From Frateuria_A sp035695185 (GTDB lineage Bacteria; Pseudomonadota; Gammaproteobacteria; Xanthomonadales; Rhodanobacteraceae): 16,254 bases of DNA. Made by a program: the position numbers and the translations under genes. Where the stretch lies: NCBI RefSeq assembly GCF_035695185.1, contig NZ_DASSES010000097.1, positions 1 to 16,254 on the forward strand, read 5' to 3'. Shown here in pieces: positions 1 to 8,150 of this stretch. Under the pieces are notes generated by a model. The model worked only from the letters and a program-made list of their open reading frames with translations. It did not search any database and was not told the DNA's origin. Position 1 is the first letter of the stretch. Each line of letters starts with the position of its first letter.

Positions 1-2
1 CC

Positions 3-78
3 GTCCCCATCGTCTAGAGGCCTAGGACATCACCCTTTCACGGTGGCGACCGGGGTTCGAATCCCCGTGGGGACGCCA
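3..78 (+). tRNA. tRNA-Glu (UUC anticodon)
   Basis: A full cloverleaf can be read. The acceptor strand GTCCCCA (3-9) pairs with TGGGGAC (68-74), followed by discriminator G75 and an encoded CCA (76-78). The T arm carries GGTTCGAATCC and the anticodon loop reads CTTTCAC, giving anticodon TTC for glutamate. Its length is 76 nt. Its promoter must lie left of the window. It is followed after 38 nt by tRNA-Asp, so the two are probably processed from one transcript. Confidence 0.97.
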
Positions 79-116
79 AGGTTGGCCTCGCACTTTGTGT
101 AGCTGGAAGACAACGC

Positions 117-193
117 GGAGCGGTAGTTCAGTCGGTTAGAATGCTGGCCTGTCACGCCGGAGGTCGCGGGTTCGAGTCCCGTCCGCTCCGCCA
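117..193 (+). tRNA. tRNA-Asp (GUC anticodon)
   Basis: The acceptor strand GGAGCGG (117-123) pairs with CCGCTCC (183-189), followed by G190 and an encoded CCA (191-193). The T loop contains GGTTCGAGTCC and the anticodon loop CTGTCAC gives anticodon GTC for aspartate. Its length is 77 nt. It is the second gene of a Glu-Asp pair and is followed 8 nt later by an intrinsic terminator. No promoter is evident in the 38-nt spacer, so it probably depends on the promoter of the tRNA-Glu gene. Confidence 0.97.
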
Positions 194-201
194 CTAACGA
201 G

Positions 202-226
202 AAGCCCGCCCAGTGCGGGTTTTTTG
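202..226 (+). terminator. Intrinsic terminator of the tRNA-Glu/Asp operon
   Basis: Stem CCCGC (205-209) pairs with GCGGG (215-219), extended by weaker outer pairs, around a 5-nt loop. A run of six T follows directly (220-225). This is a canonical Rho-independent terminator placed just after the tRNA-Asp CCA end. Confidence 0.9.
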
Positions 227-241
227 TTGAGCGTCATTTGT

Positions 242-307
242 GCGTTCATCCTGAACGCGGAAGCAAAAGCGGCCATGGCCGCACTCTCCGCAAGGGCTTC
301 GCCCTTG
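242..307. repeat. Cluster of three short inverted repeats between convergent units
   Basis: Three perfect inverted repeats stand in a row: GCGTTC/GAACGC (242-247/253-258), the 14-bp palindrome GCGGCCATGGCCGC (269-282), and CAAGGGC/GCCCTTG with a TTC loop (291-297/301-307). They fill the gap between the rightward tRNA terminator and the leftward DUF1249 stop codon. The third could end the ppsR-DUF1249 transcript, but no T run follows on the minus strand. No gene is supported here. Confidence 0.6.
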
Positions 308-319
308 TTCCGGCTCCGC

Positions 320-790
320 TCAATCGCGCGCCTCGATTCGCTCGAGCGTGCCCACCGAATGCCCCTGCTCGGCCAGGTACTCCAGCCAGCGCGAAAGAAA
401 TCCGTTCATGCGTAGCCGGTGCTGCAGCACCGTGTGCGCTTCAGGGAACGGCCCCAGCACCTGCCACAGGTGTCGGCCAGGATGGCAATGCAGCGCCTCG
501 GCCACGTGCGCGTCGGTATACATGCGCAACTGTGCCGAGGGCGACGGATGGCCCGTGTGCGCATCGACGAACCCGTAGGTAAGCTCCAGCTCCAACGTGT
601 ATGGATGGCGCTCCTGCACATGCATGTGCACGTCCAGCCCGTCATCCACGCCGGAGCGGTACCGCCCGGGTGCAAGCGTCTGTGGCGCGAACAGGTGCAC
701 CAGTCGGTGGTAGTTCTCCGCGTACAACCCCATCAGGAACTCGAAACGTCCGGGGAGCAACGCGGCACGGTTGTCCAGTACGGCACTCAT
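320..790 (-). CDS. DUF1249 family protein (YqiB-like)
   Basis: This 156-aa protein matches the DUF1249/YqiB family in length and layout. It has an N-terminal 'LMGLYAENYHRLVHLF' segment, a central basic stretch rich in beta-strand residues with 'YTLELELTY', then 'LRMYTDAHVAEAL', and a C-terminal 'RMNGFLSRWLEYLAEQGH' helix. It has no signal peptide or membrane segment and is probably cytoplasmic. The biochemical role of the family is not established. It starts 16 nt after the ppsR stop codon on the same strand, so it is probably cotranscribed with ppsR. A TGAGG that overlaps the ppsR stop lies a rather long 14 nt before the ATG. Identity to the family is well supported; function is unknown. Confidence 0.85.
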   Translation of the reverse strand: MSAVLDNRAALLPGRFEFLMGLYAENYHRLVHLFAPQTLAPGRYRSGVDDGLDVHMHVQERHPYTLELELTYGFVDAHTGHPSPSAQLRMYTDAHVAEALHCHPGRHLWQVLGPFPEAHTVLQHRLRMNGFLSRWLEYLAEQGHSVGTLERIEARD

Positions 791-806
791 CAGGCTTGCA
801 TATACC

Positions 807-1622
807 TCAAAACATGGTCCGCTCGATACCGAAGCGTTCGAAGATCTTGCTGGCGATCTCCTCGATGGACACGTGGGTGGTGTTGAGCGAGGAAATACCC
901 GCCTGGCGCATCAACCGATCGGCCTGCTCCAGTTCCCAGCGGCATTGCTTCAGCGTGGCGTACCGGCTGCCGGGACGTCGCTGTTCGCGGATCTGCGCCA
1001 GTCGCTGCGGATCGATGGTCAGACCGAACAACCGGTCCTTGTACGGCCTCAGCCGCTTGGGCAACTCCAGCTTGTCGAGGTCGTCGTCGGTCAGGGGATA
1101 GTTGGCGGCTTTGACGCCGTAATGCAAGGCCATGTACAGGCAGGTCGGGGTCTTGCCCGAGCGCGACACGCCGATCAGGATCAGGTCGGCCTGCGCGTAA
1201 TCCACGTCCACGCCGTCGTCGTGTGCCAGCGCGTAATTGGTAGCGTCGATGCGCGCCTCGTACTTGTCGGAGTCGACCAGGCCGTGCGAGCGGTTGACCA
1301 TGCCCGAGCGCTTGGTGCCCAGCTCTTCCTCCAGCGGCCCGATGAACGGCGCGAACACGTCCAGCATCAGCGCCCCGCTGGCCGCCACGATCTCGCACAG
1401 GCCGCGGTCCGCCATCGTGTTCACCACGATGGGCCGGTCGCCGGTCTGTGCGTAGCGCGTCTTGATCCGGAGGGCAGCGGCCTCGGCCTTATGCGCATCG
1501 TCCACGAACGGCAGGCGATGCTTGTCGAACTGGATGCCCTCGAACTGCGCGAGGATCGAGTTGCCGATCGTCTCCGCGGTAATACCAGTGGAGTCGGAAA
1601 TGAAGAAAACCGTACGTTGCAT
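807..1622 (-). CDS. ppsR: PEP synthetase regulatory protein (kinase/pyrophosphorylase)
   Basis: The 271-aa product belongs to the DUF299/PpsR family, which inactivates PEP synthase by ADP-dependent phosphorylation of a threonine and reactivates it by Pi-dependent dephosphorylation. The N-terminus has 'FFISDSTGITAE' (residues 6-17), a P-loop-like 'GVSRSGKT' lies at 151-158, 'YGVKAANYPLT' follows, and the C-terminus has 'NTTHVSIEEIA' (247-257) and 'KIFERF'. The length fits the family at about 270 residues. I chose the ATG giving MQRTVFF because family members begin there; the frame stays open far upstream only as an antisense artefact over ppsA. The gene is divergent from its target ppsA, as in E. 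coli, with 222 bp between the two starts. No strong Shine-Dalgarno sequence is visible. Confidence 0.96.
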   Translation of the reverse strand: MQRTVFFISDSTGITAETIGNSILAQFEGIQFDKHRLPFVDDAHKAEAAALRIKTRYAQTGDRPIVVNTMADRGLCEIVAASGALMLDVFAPFIGPLEEELGTKRSGMVNRSHGLVDSDKYEARIDATNYALAHDDGVDVDYAQADLILIGVSRSGKTPTCLYMALHYGVKAANYPLTDDDLDKLELPKRLRPYKDRLFGLTIDPQRLAQIREQRRPGSRYATLKQCRWELEQADRLMRQAGISSLNTTHVSIEEIASKIFERFGIERTMF

Positions 1623-1658
1623 GCCTTTGTTCCATTCGAGCGCGGGGCCTGGCCTGGC

Positions 1659-1687
1659 ACCATAGCGCAAGCGCCAAAGCCTGTCCC
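1659..1687 (-). promoter_or_regulatory. Possible sigma70-type promoter for ppsR
   Basis: On the minus strand GGGACA (1682-1687) lies 17 bp from TATGGT (1659-1664), each matching 4 of 6 consensus bases. Transcription would begin about 30 nt before the ppsR ATG. This is a weak match and not experimentally supported. Confidence 0.3.
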
Positions 1688-1703
1688 CGCTTGACTCCGC
1701 GCT

Positions 1704-1783
1704 GACTGGTATGCAGTTGGCGCGGCATCGAGAACAAATGGTCTTCTTGTGCCCTGCACCATCGGCAGCGGACAATACCAGTC
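1704..1783. repeat. Widely spaced perfect 9-bp inverted repeat in the ppsR/ppsA control region
   Basis: GACTGGTAT (1704-1712) and its exact reverse complement ATACCAGTC (1775-1783) lie 62 bp apart, about 71 bp centre to centre, in the only intergenic region able to control both genes. A further copy of AATACCAGT lies at 1581-1589 inside ppsR, where it encodes Thr-Gly-Ile. The right arm overlaps the candidate ppsA -10 element. A role as paired operator half-sites is inference. Confidence 0.5.
1747..1776 (+). promoter_or_regulatory. Possible sigma70-type promoter for ppsA
   Basis: TTGTGC (1747-1752) and GACAAT (1771-1776) are separated by 18 bp. The -10 matches 4 of 6 bases including the key A2 and T6, and the -35 keeps TTG. 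The predicted start would give a leader of about 60 nt. An alternative TTGACT at 1691 has no good partner -10. Low confidence. Confidence 0.3.
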
Positions 1784-1832
1784 CTTTGCGGCCCGATTTC
1801 GGCGCAGCGCAGCGTATTACCCAAGCTTTACT

Positions 1833-1838
1833 AAGGAG
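1833..1838 (+). promoter_or_regulatory. Shine-Dalgarno sequence fixing the ppsA TTG start
   Basis: AAGGAG lies 6 nt before TTG 1845-1847. The in-frame ATG at 1749 would add 32 residues unlike any PpsA N-terminus and has no such site, so this decides for the TTG start. Confidence 0.85.
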
Positions 1839-1844
1839 AGTCCC

Positions 1845-4217
<2,373 letters not shown>

Positions 4218-4231
4218 GCCACCCGCATCTG

Positions 4232-4261
4232 GCAGGAGCTCACTTTTCGGCGAGCTCCTGC
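4232..4261 (+). terminator. Hairpin after ppsA, putative terminator without T tract
   Basis: A perfect 10-bp stem, GCAGGAGCTC (4232-4241) with GAGCTCCTGC (4252-4261), encloses a 10-nt loop 14 nt after the ppsA stop. No run of T follows, so it may act as a 3'-end stabiliser or Rho-assisted terminator rather than a canonical intrinsic terminator. Confidence 0.5.
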
Positions 4262-4286
4262 GGTAACCGATTGAAGCCTGGGCATC

Positions 4287-4340
4287 GCCCACAAGTGTGG
4301 GCCCTTACGAAAATCGCCATGCGATGGAAATCCCATGGCG
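4287..4340. repeat. Two further inverted repeats upstream of the tRNA-Ser promoter
   Basis: GCCCACA/TGTGGGC (4287-4293/4296-4302) forms a nearly continuous 16-bp palindrome. CGCCATG/CATGGCG (4315-4321/4334-4340) is a 7-bp stem with a 12-nt loop ending 4 bp before the tRNA-Ser -35 element. No coding sequence lies between the ppsA stop and tRNA-Ser. Function is unknown. Confidence 0.45.
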
Positions 4341-4344
4341 GTGC

Positions 4345-4373
4345 TTGTCACTGCCCGGGCTGCCGCGTAAACT
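4345..4373 (+). promoter_or_regulatory. Sigma70-type promoter of tRNA-Ser
   Basis: TTGTCA (4345-4350) and TAAACT (4368-4373) are separated by exactly 17 bp, with 5/6 and 4/6 consensus matches. They sit about 30 bp before the tRNA 5' end. The sequence after the -10 is very GC-rich (TCGCGGCTCGCGCC), the kind of discriminator known to make stable-RNA promoters sensitive to ppGpp; that regulation is inferred here. Confidence 0.7.
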
Positions 4374-4402
4374 TCGCGGCTCGCGCCGACCCGCGCACCT
4401 TT

Positions 4403-4493
<91 letters not shown>

Positions 4494-4500
4494 TGAAGAC

Positions 4501-4531
4501 AAACGCCCCCTCGTGGGGCGTTTTGTTTTTT
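4501..4531 (+). terminator. Intrinsic terminator of tRNA-Ser
   Basis: Stem ACGCCCC (4503-4509) pairs with GGGGCGT (4515-4521) around a 5-nt loop, extended by outer A-T pairs. A T-rich tract TTTTGTTTTTT follows. It begins 9 nt after the tRNA CCA end and separates the tRNA from the phosphatase gene. Confidence 0.92.
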
Positions 4532-4598
4532 CTCCTCCGTTTTGCGAAGCGCAACGCCATGCGGCATGCTGCACGGCGCTCGTACCCTCAGGCACCCC

Positions 4599-5303
4599 AT
4601 GATCGAGTTCGGACACGGCACCCACGTCGGCCTGCGCCGCGCGCGCAACGAGGACACCTATTACGCCGATCCGGCGCTGGGCCTGTTCCTCGTCGCTGAT
4701 GGCATGGGCGGGCACGAGCACGGCGAGGTCGCCTCGGCGCTGGTGCGCGACGCCATCGTCGAACAGGTCGCGCGCGGGCGTGGCCTGGTGGAGGCGGTGC
4801 GCGCTGCCGGGGAGCGACTGTTCCGGCATTCGAGCGCCGCGGCTGACCAGCTGCCGATGGGCACGACGGTGGCCGCGCTGCGATTGGCCGGCGATCGCTA
4901 CGAGGTGGCCTGGGTCGGCGACAGCCGCATCTACCTGTGGCAGGGCGGCGCGTTGCGCCAGGTCAGCCACGACCATTCGCTGGTGCAGGAGCTGGTCGCC
5001 GCCGGCCAACTCGATCCGGCGCTGGCCGATCGTCACCCGCAACGCAACGTGCTGACCCAGGCGTTGGGTGTCACGGCGATCGAGCAGCTGCACATCGGCA
5101 TGGCGCGCGGTCGGGCCGAGCCGGGCAGCCGCTTCGTGCTGTGCAGCGACGGCCTGACCGAAAGCCTGTCGGATGCCGCGATTGCCCGGATCGTCGGCCG
5201 CACCGACCTCGCCGCGCAGGAGTGCGTCGACCACCTTCTGCTCGCCGCGCTCGACGGCAGCGCGGACGACAACATCACGGTAATCCTGGCGCGCGTCAGC
5301 TGA
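4599..5303 (+). CDS. PP2C-family (Stp1/PrpC-like) serine/threonine phosphatase
   Basis: The 234-aa protein is a compact bacterial PP2C phosphatase, which removes phosphate from Ser/Thr using two metal ions. Visible motifs in order are 'ARNEDT' (15-20), the metal-binding 'DGMGGHEHGE' (34-43), 'MGTTVAAL' (87-94), 'WVGDSRIYL' (105-113), 'LCSDGLTE' (181-188) and 'DDNITVIL' (223-230). All metal-ligand aspartates of the family (D19, D34, D184, D224) are present, so it should be active. There is no membrane segment, so it is a soluble cytoplasmic enzyme. I chose the ATG at 4599 because PP2C domains begin about 10 residues before 'VGLxRxxNED'; an in-frame ATG at 4566 is possible. No clear Shine-Dalgarno is visible. 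No partner kinase or FHA protein lies in this window. Confidence 0.93.
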   Translation: MIEFGHGTHVGLRRARNEDTYYADPALGLFLVADGMGGHEHGEVASALVRDAIVEQVARGRGLVEAVRAAGERLFRHSSAAADQLPMGTTVAALRLAGDRYEVAWVGDSRIYLWQGGALRQVSHDHSLVQELVAAGQLDPALADRHPQRNVLTQALGVTAIEQLHIGMARGRAEPGSRFVLCSDGLTESLSDAAIARIVGRTDLAAQECVDHLLLAALDGSADDNITVILARVS

Positions 5304-5311
5304 GCGCTCAG
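5300..5311. repeat. 12-bp palindrome holding both stop codons of convergent genes
   Basis: CTGAGCGCTCAG is perfectly self-complementary. TGA at 5301-5303 ends the phosphatase gene and TCA at 5308-5310 is the reversed TGA of dnaQ, leaving 4 bp between the two genes. No intrinsic terminator for either direction is visible nearby. Confidence 0.8.
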
Positions 5312-6042
5312 GCCTCGGCCAACGCCGGCTCCGGTTGTTCCAGGCGCCGCCACACACTGCCACCCTGGGCGGCCTTGTCCAGCGCATCCAGGCGGTTTTC
5401 GTGCGCGGCGAGTTCGTCCGGATCCGCGCGCAACACGCGCGGGCGGCGCCGCAGCGTGACCGGGGCCAGCACGGCCGTGCCGGCTTCCTCGCCGGCCCCT
5501 TCGAAGGCCAGGTCCAGCGCGACCTGCCCGGAGGTCATGTACAGGTAGACGTCGGCCAGCAGCTGGGCGTCGATCAGGCCGCCGTGGAGGTCGCGCGCGG
5601 AGTTGTCCACGCCCAGGCGCTTGCACAGCGCATCCAGGCTGTTGCGCTGGCCGGGATAGCGCTCGCGCGCCATCGCCAGCGTGTCGATCACGCGGCAGCG
5701 GTCGGCGATGCAGCCCAGGTGCGCGCCCACGCGCGCCAGCTCCGCGTCGAGGAAGCCGACGTCGAAGCTGGCGTTGTGGATGATCAGCTCGGCGTCGCCG
5801 ATGAACTCCAGGAATTCGTGCACGACCTCGGCGAAGCGGGGCTTGTCGAGCAGGAATTCGTCCTCGATGCCGGTGACCTGGCGCGCCCCTTCGTCGATCG
5901 CGCGCTCGGGATTGAGATAGGTCTGCCAGTGGCGACCGGTCGGGCGACGTTCGACGAGCTCCACGCAGGCGATCTCGATCAACCGGTGACCCTGCCGCAC
6001 TTCCAGGCCGGTGGTCTCGGTATCCAGAACGATCTGTCTCAT
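5308..6042 (-). CDS. dnaQ: DNA polymerase III epsilon subunit (3'-5' proofreading exonuclease)
   Basis: The 244-aa product carries all DEDDh exonuclease motifs: ExoI 'LDTETTG' (Asp7, Glu9), ExoII 'HNASFDVGFL' (Asp94) and ExoIII 'DLHGGLIDAQLLADVY' (His153, Asp158). It proofreads for the polymerase III core, bound to the alpha and theta subunits. The C-terminal part (about 180-244) is a charged linker and tail that in E. coli contacts alpha. Length matches E. coli DnaQ (243 aa). The ATG overlaps the rnhA stop codon as ATGA (6039-6042), implying translational coupling. In E. coli dnaQ and rnhA are adjacent but divergent; here they run the same way. Confidence 0.97.
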   Translation of the reverse strand: MRQIVLDTETTGLEVRQGHRLIEIACVELVERRPTGRHWQTYLNPERAIDEGARQVTGIEDEFLLDKPRFAEVVHEFLEFIGDAELIIHNASFDVGFLDAELARVGAHLGCIADRCRVIDTLAMARERYPGQRNSLDALCKRLGVDNSARDLHGGLIDAQLLADVYLYMTSGQVALDLAFEGAGEEAGTAVLAPVTLRRRPRVLRADPDELAAHENRLDALDKAAQGGSVWRRLEQPEPALAEA

Positions 6043-6482
6043 GCCTTGCCCCTGTGGCGCTCGGCCTGCTCGCGCGCGGCGGTGTCGACGCGCTCGTTTT
6101 CCACGTGGCCCGTGTGGCCGCGCACCCACGCCCAGCGTACCTGATGCGGCGCCTTGGCCGCTGCCAACCGCTCCCACAGATCCTGGTTCTTCACCGGCTT
6201 CTTGTCGGACGTGCGCCAGCCGTTGGCGACCCACTTGGGCAGCCACTGCTCGATGCCCTGCATGACGTAGCGCGAGTCCGTGGTGAGCACGACCTTGCAC
6301 GGGCGCGTGAGCGCTTCCAGCGCGCCGATCGCGGCCATCAGTTCCATGCGGTTGTTGGTAGTGTCCGGCTCGCCACCGGAGAACAGGCGCTCGACGCCCT
6401 TGGCGCGCAGCAGGGCGGCCCAGCCGCCGGGCCCGGGATTGCCCAGGCACGCGCCGTCGGTAAACGCTTCGACTTCGGTCAT
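6039..6482 (-). CDS. rnhA: Ribonuclease HI
   Basis: The 147-aa enzyme cleaves the RNA strand of RNA-DNA hybrids, acting in R-loop and primer removal. The four catalytic acidic residues are in place: Asp9 ('AFTDGACLGNPGPGG'), Glu47 ('NNRMELMAA'), Asp69 ('TTDSRYV') and Asp133 ('NERVDTAA'), with the helper His123 ('RGHTGH'). Each sits one position before its E. coli counterpart. The basic handle 'WRTSDKKPVKN' for substrate binding is present. GAGGAA (6485-6490 on the minus strand) precedes the ATG. The gene lies 17 nt after the yafS-like stop and overlaps dnaQ by 4 nt, so the three probably form one operon. Confidence 0.97.
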   Translation of the reverse strand: MTEVEAFTDGACLGNPGPGGWAALLRAKGVERLFSGGEPDTTNNRMELMAAIGALEALTRPCKVVLTTDSRYVMQGIEQWLPKWVANGWRTSDKKPVKNQDLWERLAAAKAPHQVRWAWVRGHTGHVENERVDTAAREQAERHRGKA

Positions 6483-6499
6483 CGTTCCTCGCGAAAAGG

Positions 6500-7180
6500 T
6501 CAGGCGGCGGCGCTGCGGCGCGCGCCGGGTGCCAGGCCGGCGACCGGCGCCGCGGCGATCGCGCGCGGCCGCAGCCGGACGGGCGCGATCGCCTGGCGGC
6601 GCTTGCGCGCCATCAGCAGGTAGGCGCCACCGAGCGGCCCCCCGTGATGCGGTACCACCGCCGAGCTCGGCCACATCGGGCCGACCCGCTGCACGCGCTC
6701 GACATTGAGTTCGGCACCGCGCAGCCAGTGGCCGATGCGCAGGGGCGACTCCAGGTTCACGCCGCGCTGGCCGCGCCACAGCAGCCACGGCAGCCAGCCG
6801 CTGGCCGGATGCATGCCGGTCAGCACGAGCATCCCGCCCGGCGCAAGCACGCGGGCTGCCTCGCGCAGCAGCGATTGCGGATCGGGCGCCACTTCCTGGG
6901 CATGACTCAGCAGCACCAGGCCGAAGGCGTCGTCCAGGAACGGCAGCGGCTCGTCCAGGCGCGTGTGCAGGTCGCCCACGCAACGGCCGCCGTCCAGGTG
7001 CAGGCGCACCCAGCGGTCGAGCATCGGCGAGACCGGGGGCCGCTCGCGCGCGATGGCCGAGACCTGCAGCGCATAGGCGCCGGCGCACCGTTGCAGCTCG
7101 GGGGCAAGCGCCTGCGCTTCTGCGGCGAGCAGGCCACGCATCGGCTTGCTGGCGTAGATGTCTTGATCGCGCTGAGCCAT
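6500..7180 (-). CDS. YafS-like class I SAM-dependent methyltransferase
   Basis: The 226-aa protein resembles Methyltransf_11/YafS proteins. The region 'LPFLDDAFGLVLLSHAQEV' (79-97) is a typical methyltransferase motif after the SAM-binding loop, followed by 'LLREAARVLAPGGMLVLTG' (104-122). The usual glycine-rich SAM motif is not recognisable where expected (around residues 35-45), a degeneracy also present in E. coli YafS. The C-terminus is basic (ARKRRQ) and Ala/Arg-rich. Placement between gloB and rnhA matches E. coli yafS and supports orthology; the substrate is unknown. The start is uncertain: ATG at 7180 is chosen, but an in-frame ATG at 7198 adds 6 residues, and neither has a good Shine-Dalgarno. 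Confidence 0.82.
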   Translation of the reverse strand: MAQRDQDIYASKPMRGLLAAEAQALAPELQRCAGAYALQVSAIARERPPVSPMLDRWVRLHLDGGRCVGDLHTRLDEPLPFLDDAFGLVLLSHAQEVAPDPQSLLREAARVLAPGGMLVLTGMHPASGWLPWLLWRGQRGVNLESPLRIGHWLRGAELNVERVQRVGPMWPSSAVVPHHGGPLGGAYLLMARKRRQAIAPVRLRPRAIAAAPVAGLAPGARRSAAA

Positions 7181-7318
7181 GTCGCGCCCGTTTTGCATCA
7201 AAACCGAAGTGTAGCCGCTGGCGGTCGCAAGCGCGTCACAGGTCGCGGAACCGGCCGCCAGCCTGAACACAAATCACACATTTAACGACTCACTAACGAG
7301 CGACCCGGATGCCGCACT

Positions 7319-7324
7319 TATAGT
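7319..7324 (+). promoter_or_regulatory. Possible -10 element for gloB
   Basis: TATAGT matches 5 of 6 bases of the sigma70 -10 consensus and stands out in GC-rich surroundings. No convincing -35 is found 16-18 bp upstream. It lies beside an unusually AT-rich patch (7265-7296), the likely shared control region for gloB and the divergent yafS-rnhA-dnaQ genes. Confidence 0.35.
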
Positions 7325-7385
7325 CGGGCGGTTCGCGCAAGCCCGGATGCCTGCGCCAGTCGATACGAGACTGCGGAGACCGTTC

Positions 7386-8150
7386 TTGCACGTCGTACCG
7401 TTACCGGCGCTTGCCGACAACTACATCTGGCTGCTGCACGACGATGCCGGCCATGCGTTCGTGGTCGATCCGGGCGATGCCGCACCGGTCGAGGCCGCCC
7501 TTGCCCGGCACTCGCTCCAACTGCACGCGATCCTGCTCACCCACCACCACGGTGACCATGTCGCCGGCGCCGCGTCCCTGCGCGCCCGTCACGGCGCGAC
7601 CGTCTACGCGCCGCGGGACGAGCGCATCGGCGCCGTCGACCGGCGCGTGGGCGATGGCGACGTGGTCGCGCTGGAGCGACCACGGGCGCGCTTCGAGGTG
7701 ATCGAGGTTCCCGGCCACACGCGCAGCCACATCGCCTATGCCGGCGAAAACCTGCTGTTCTGTGGCGACACGTTGTTCAGCCTCGGCTGTGGACGCCTGT
7801 TCGAGGGCACGCCGGCGCAGATGCTCGCCTCGCTCGACCGACTGGCGGCGCTCACCGGCGACCTCCAGGTCTGCTGCGGGCACGAGTACACCCAGGCCAA
7901 CGGCCGCTTCGCCCGCCAGGTCGACCCAGCCAACACCGCACTGGCCACCCGCTGCGACGAGGCTGCCCGGGCCCGCGCCGAAGGCCGGCCCACGCTGCCC
8001 GTGCCGCTGGCCAGCGAGCTGGCGTGCAACCCGTTCCTGCGCATCGACAGCGAGCCACTCACCGACTGGGCCCGGCGGCAACACGCCGCCGGCAGCCGGG
8101 TCGAGCGCTTTGCCGCCCTGCGCGCCGCAAAGGATGTCTTCCAGGGATGA
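7386..8150 (+). CDS. gloB: Hydroxyacylglutathione hydrolase (glyoxalase II)
   Basis: The 254-aa enzyme hydrolyses S-lactoylglutathione to D-lactate and glutathione, the second step of methylglyoxal detoxification. The dinuclear metal motif 'THHHGDH' (52-58) is complete, with further ligands His111 ('VPGHTRSH'), Asp128 ('FCGDTLF') and His166 ('CGHEYT'). 'GCGRLFEG' and a C-terminal 'NPFLR' are glyoxalase II hallmarks. I chose the TTG start at 7386: it has GGAG (7375-7378) 7 nt upstream and yields the family N-terminus with 'LPALADNYIW' at the usual spacing. An in-frame ATG at 7347 would add 13 atypical residues. The stop overlaps the mltD ATG by ATGA, so the two are cotranscribed, and the gloB-mltD adjacency is shared with E. 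coli. Confidence 0.96.
   Translation: MHVVPLPALADNYIWLLHDDAGHAFVVDPGDAAPVEAALARHSLQLHAILLTHHHGDHVAGAASLRARHGATVYAPRDERIGAVDRRVGDGDVVALERPRARFEVIEVPGHTRSHIAYAGENLLFCGDTLFSLGCGRLFEGTPAQMLASLDRLAALTGDLQVCCGHEYTQANGRFARQVDPANTALATRCDEAARARAEGRPTLPVPLASELACNPFLRIDSEPLTDWARRQHAAGSRVERFAALRAAKDVFQG

Noticed and set aside
7268..7300. TGTGA-containing AT-rich patch in the yafS/gloB gap as a CRP/Clp site.
   Set aside because: Only one half-site fits TGTGA-N6-TCACA; the other half matches poorly.
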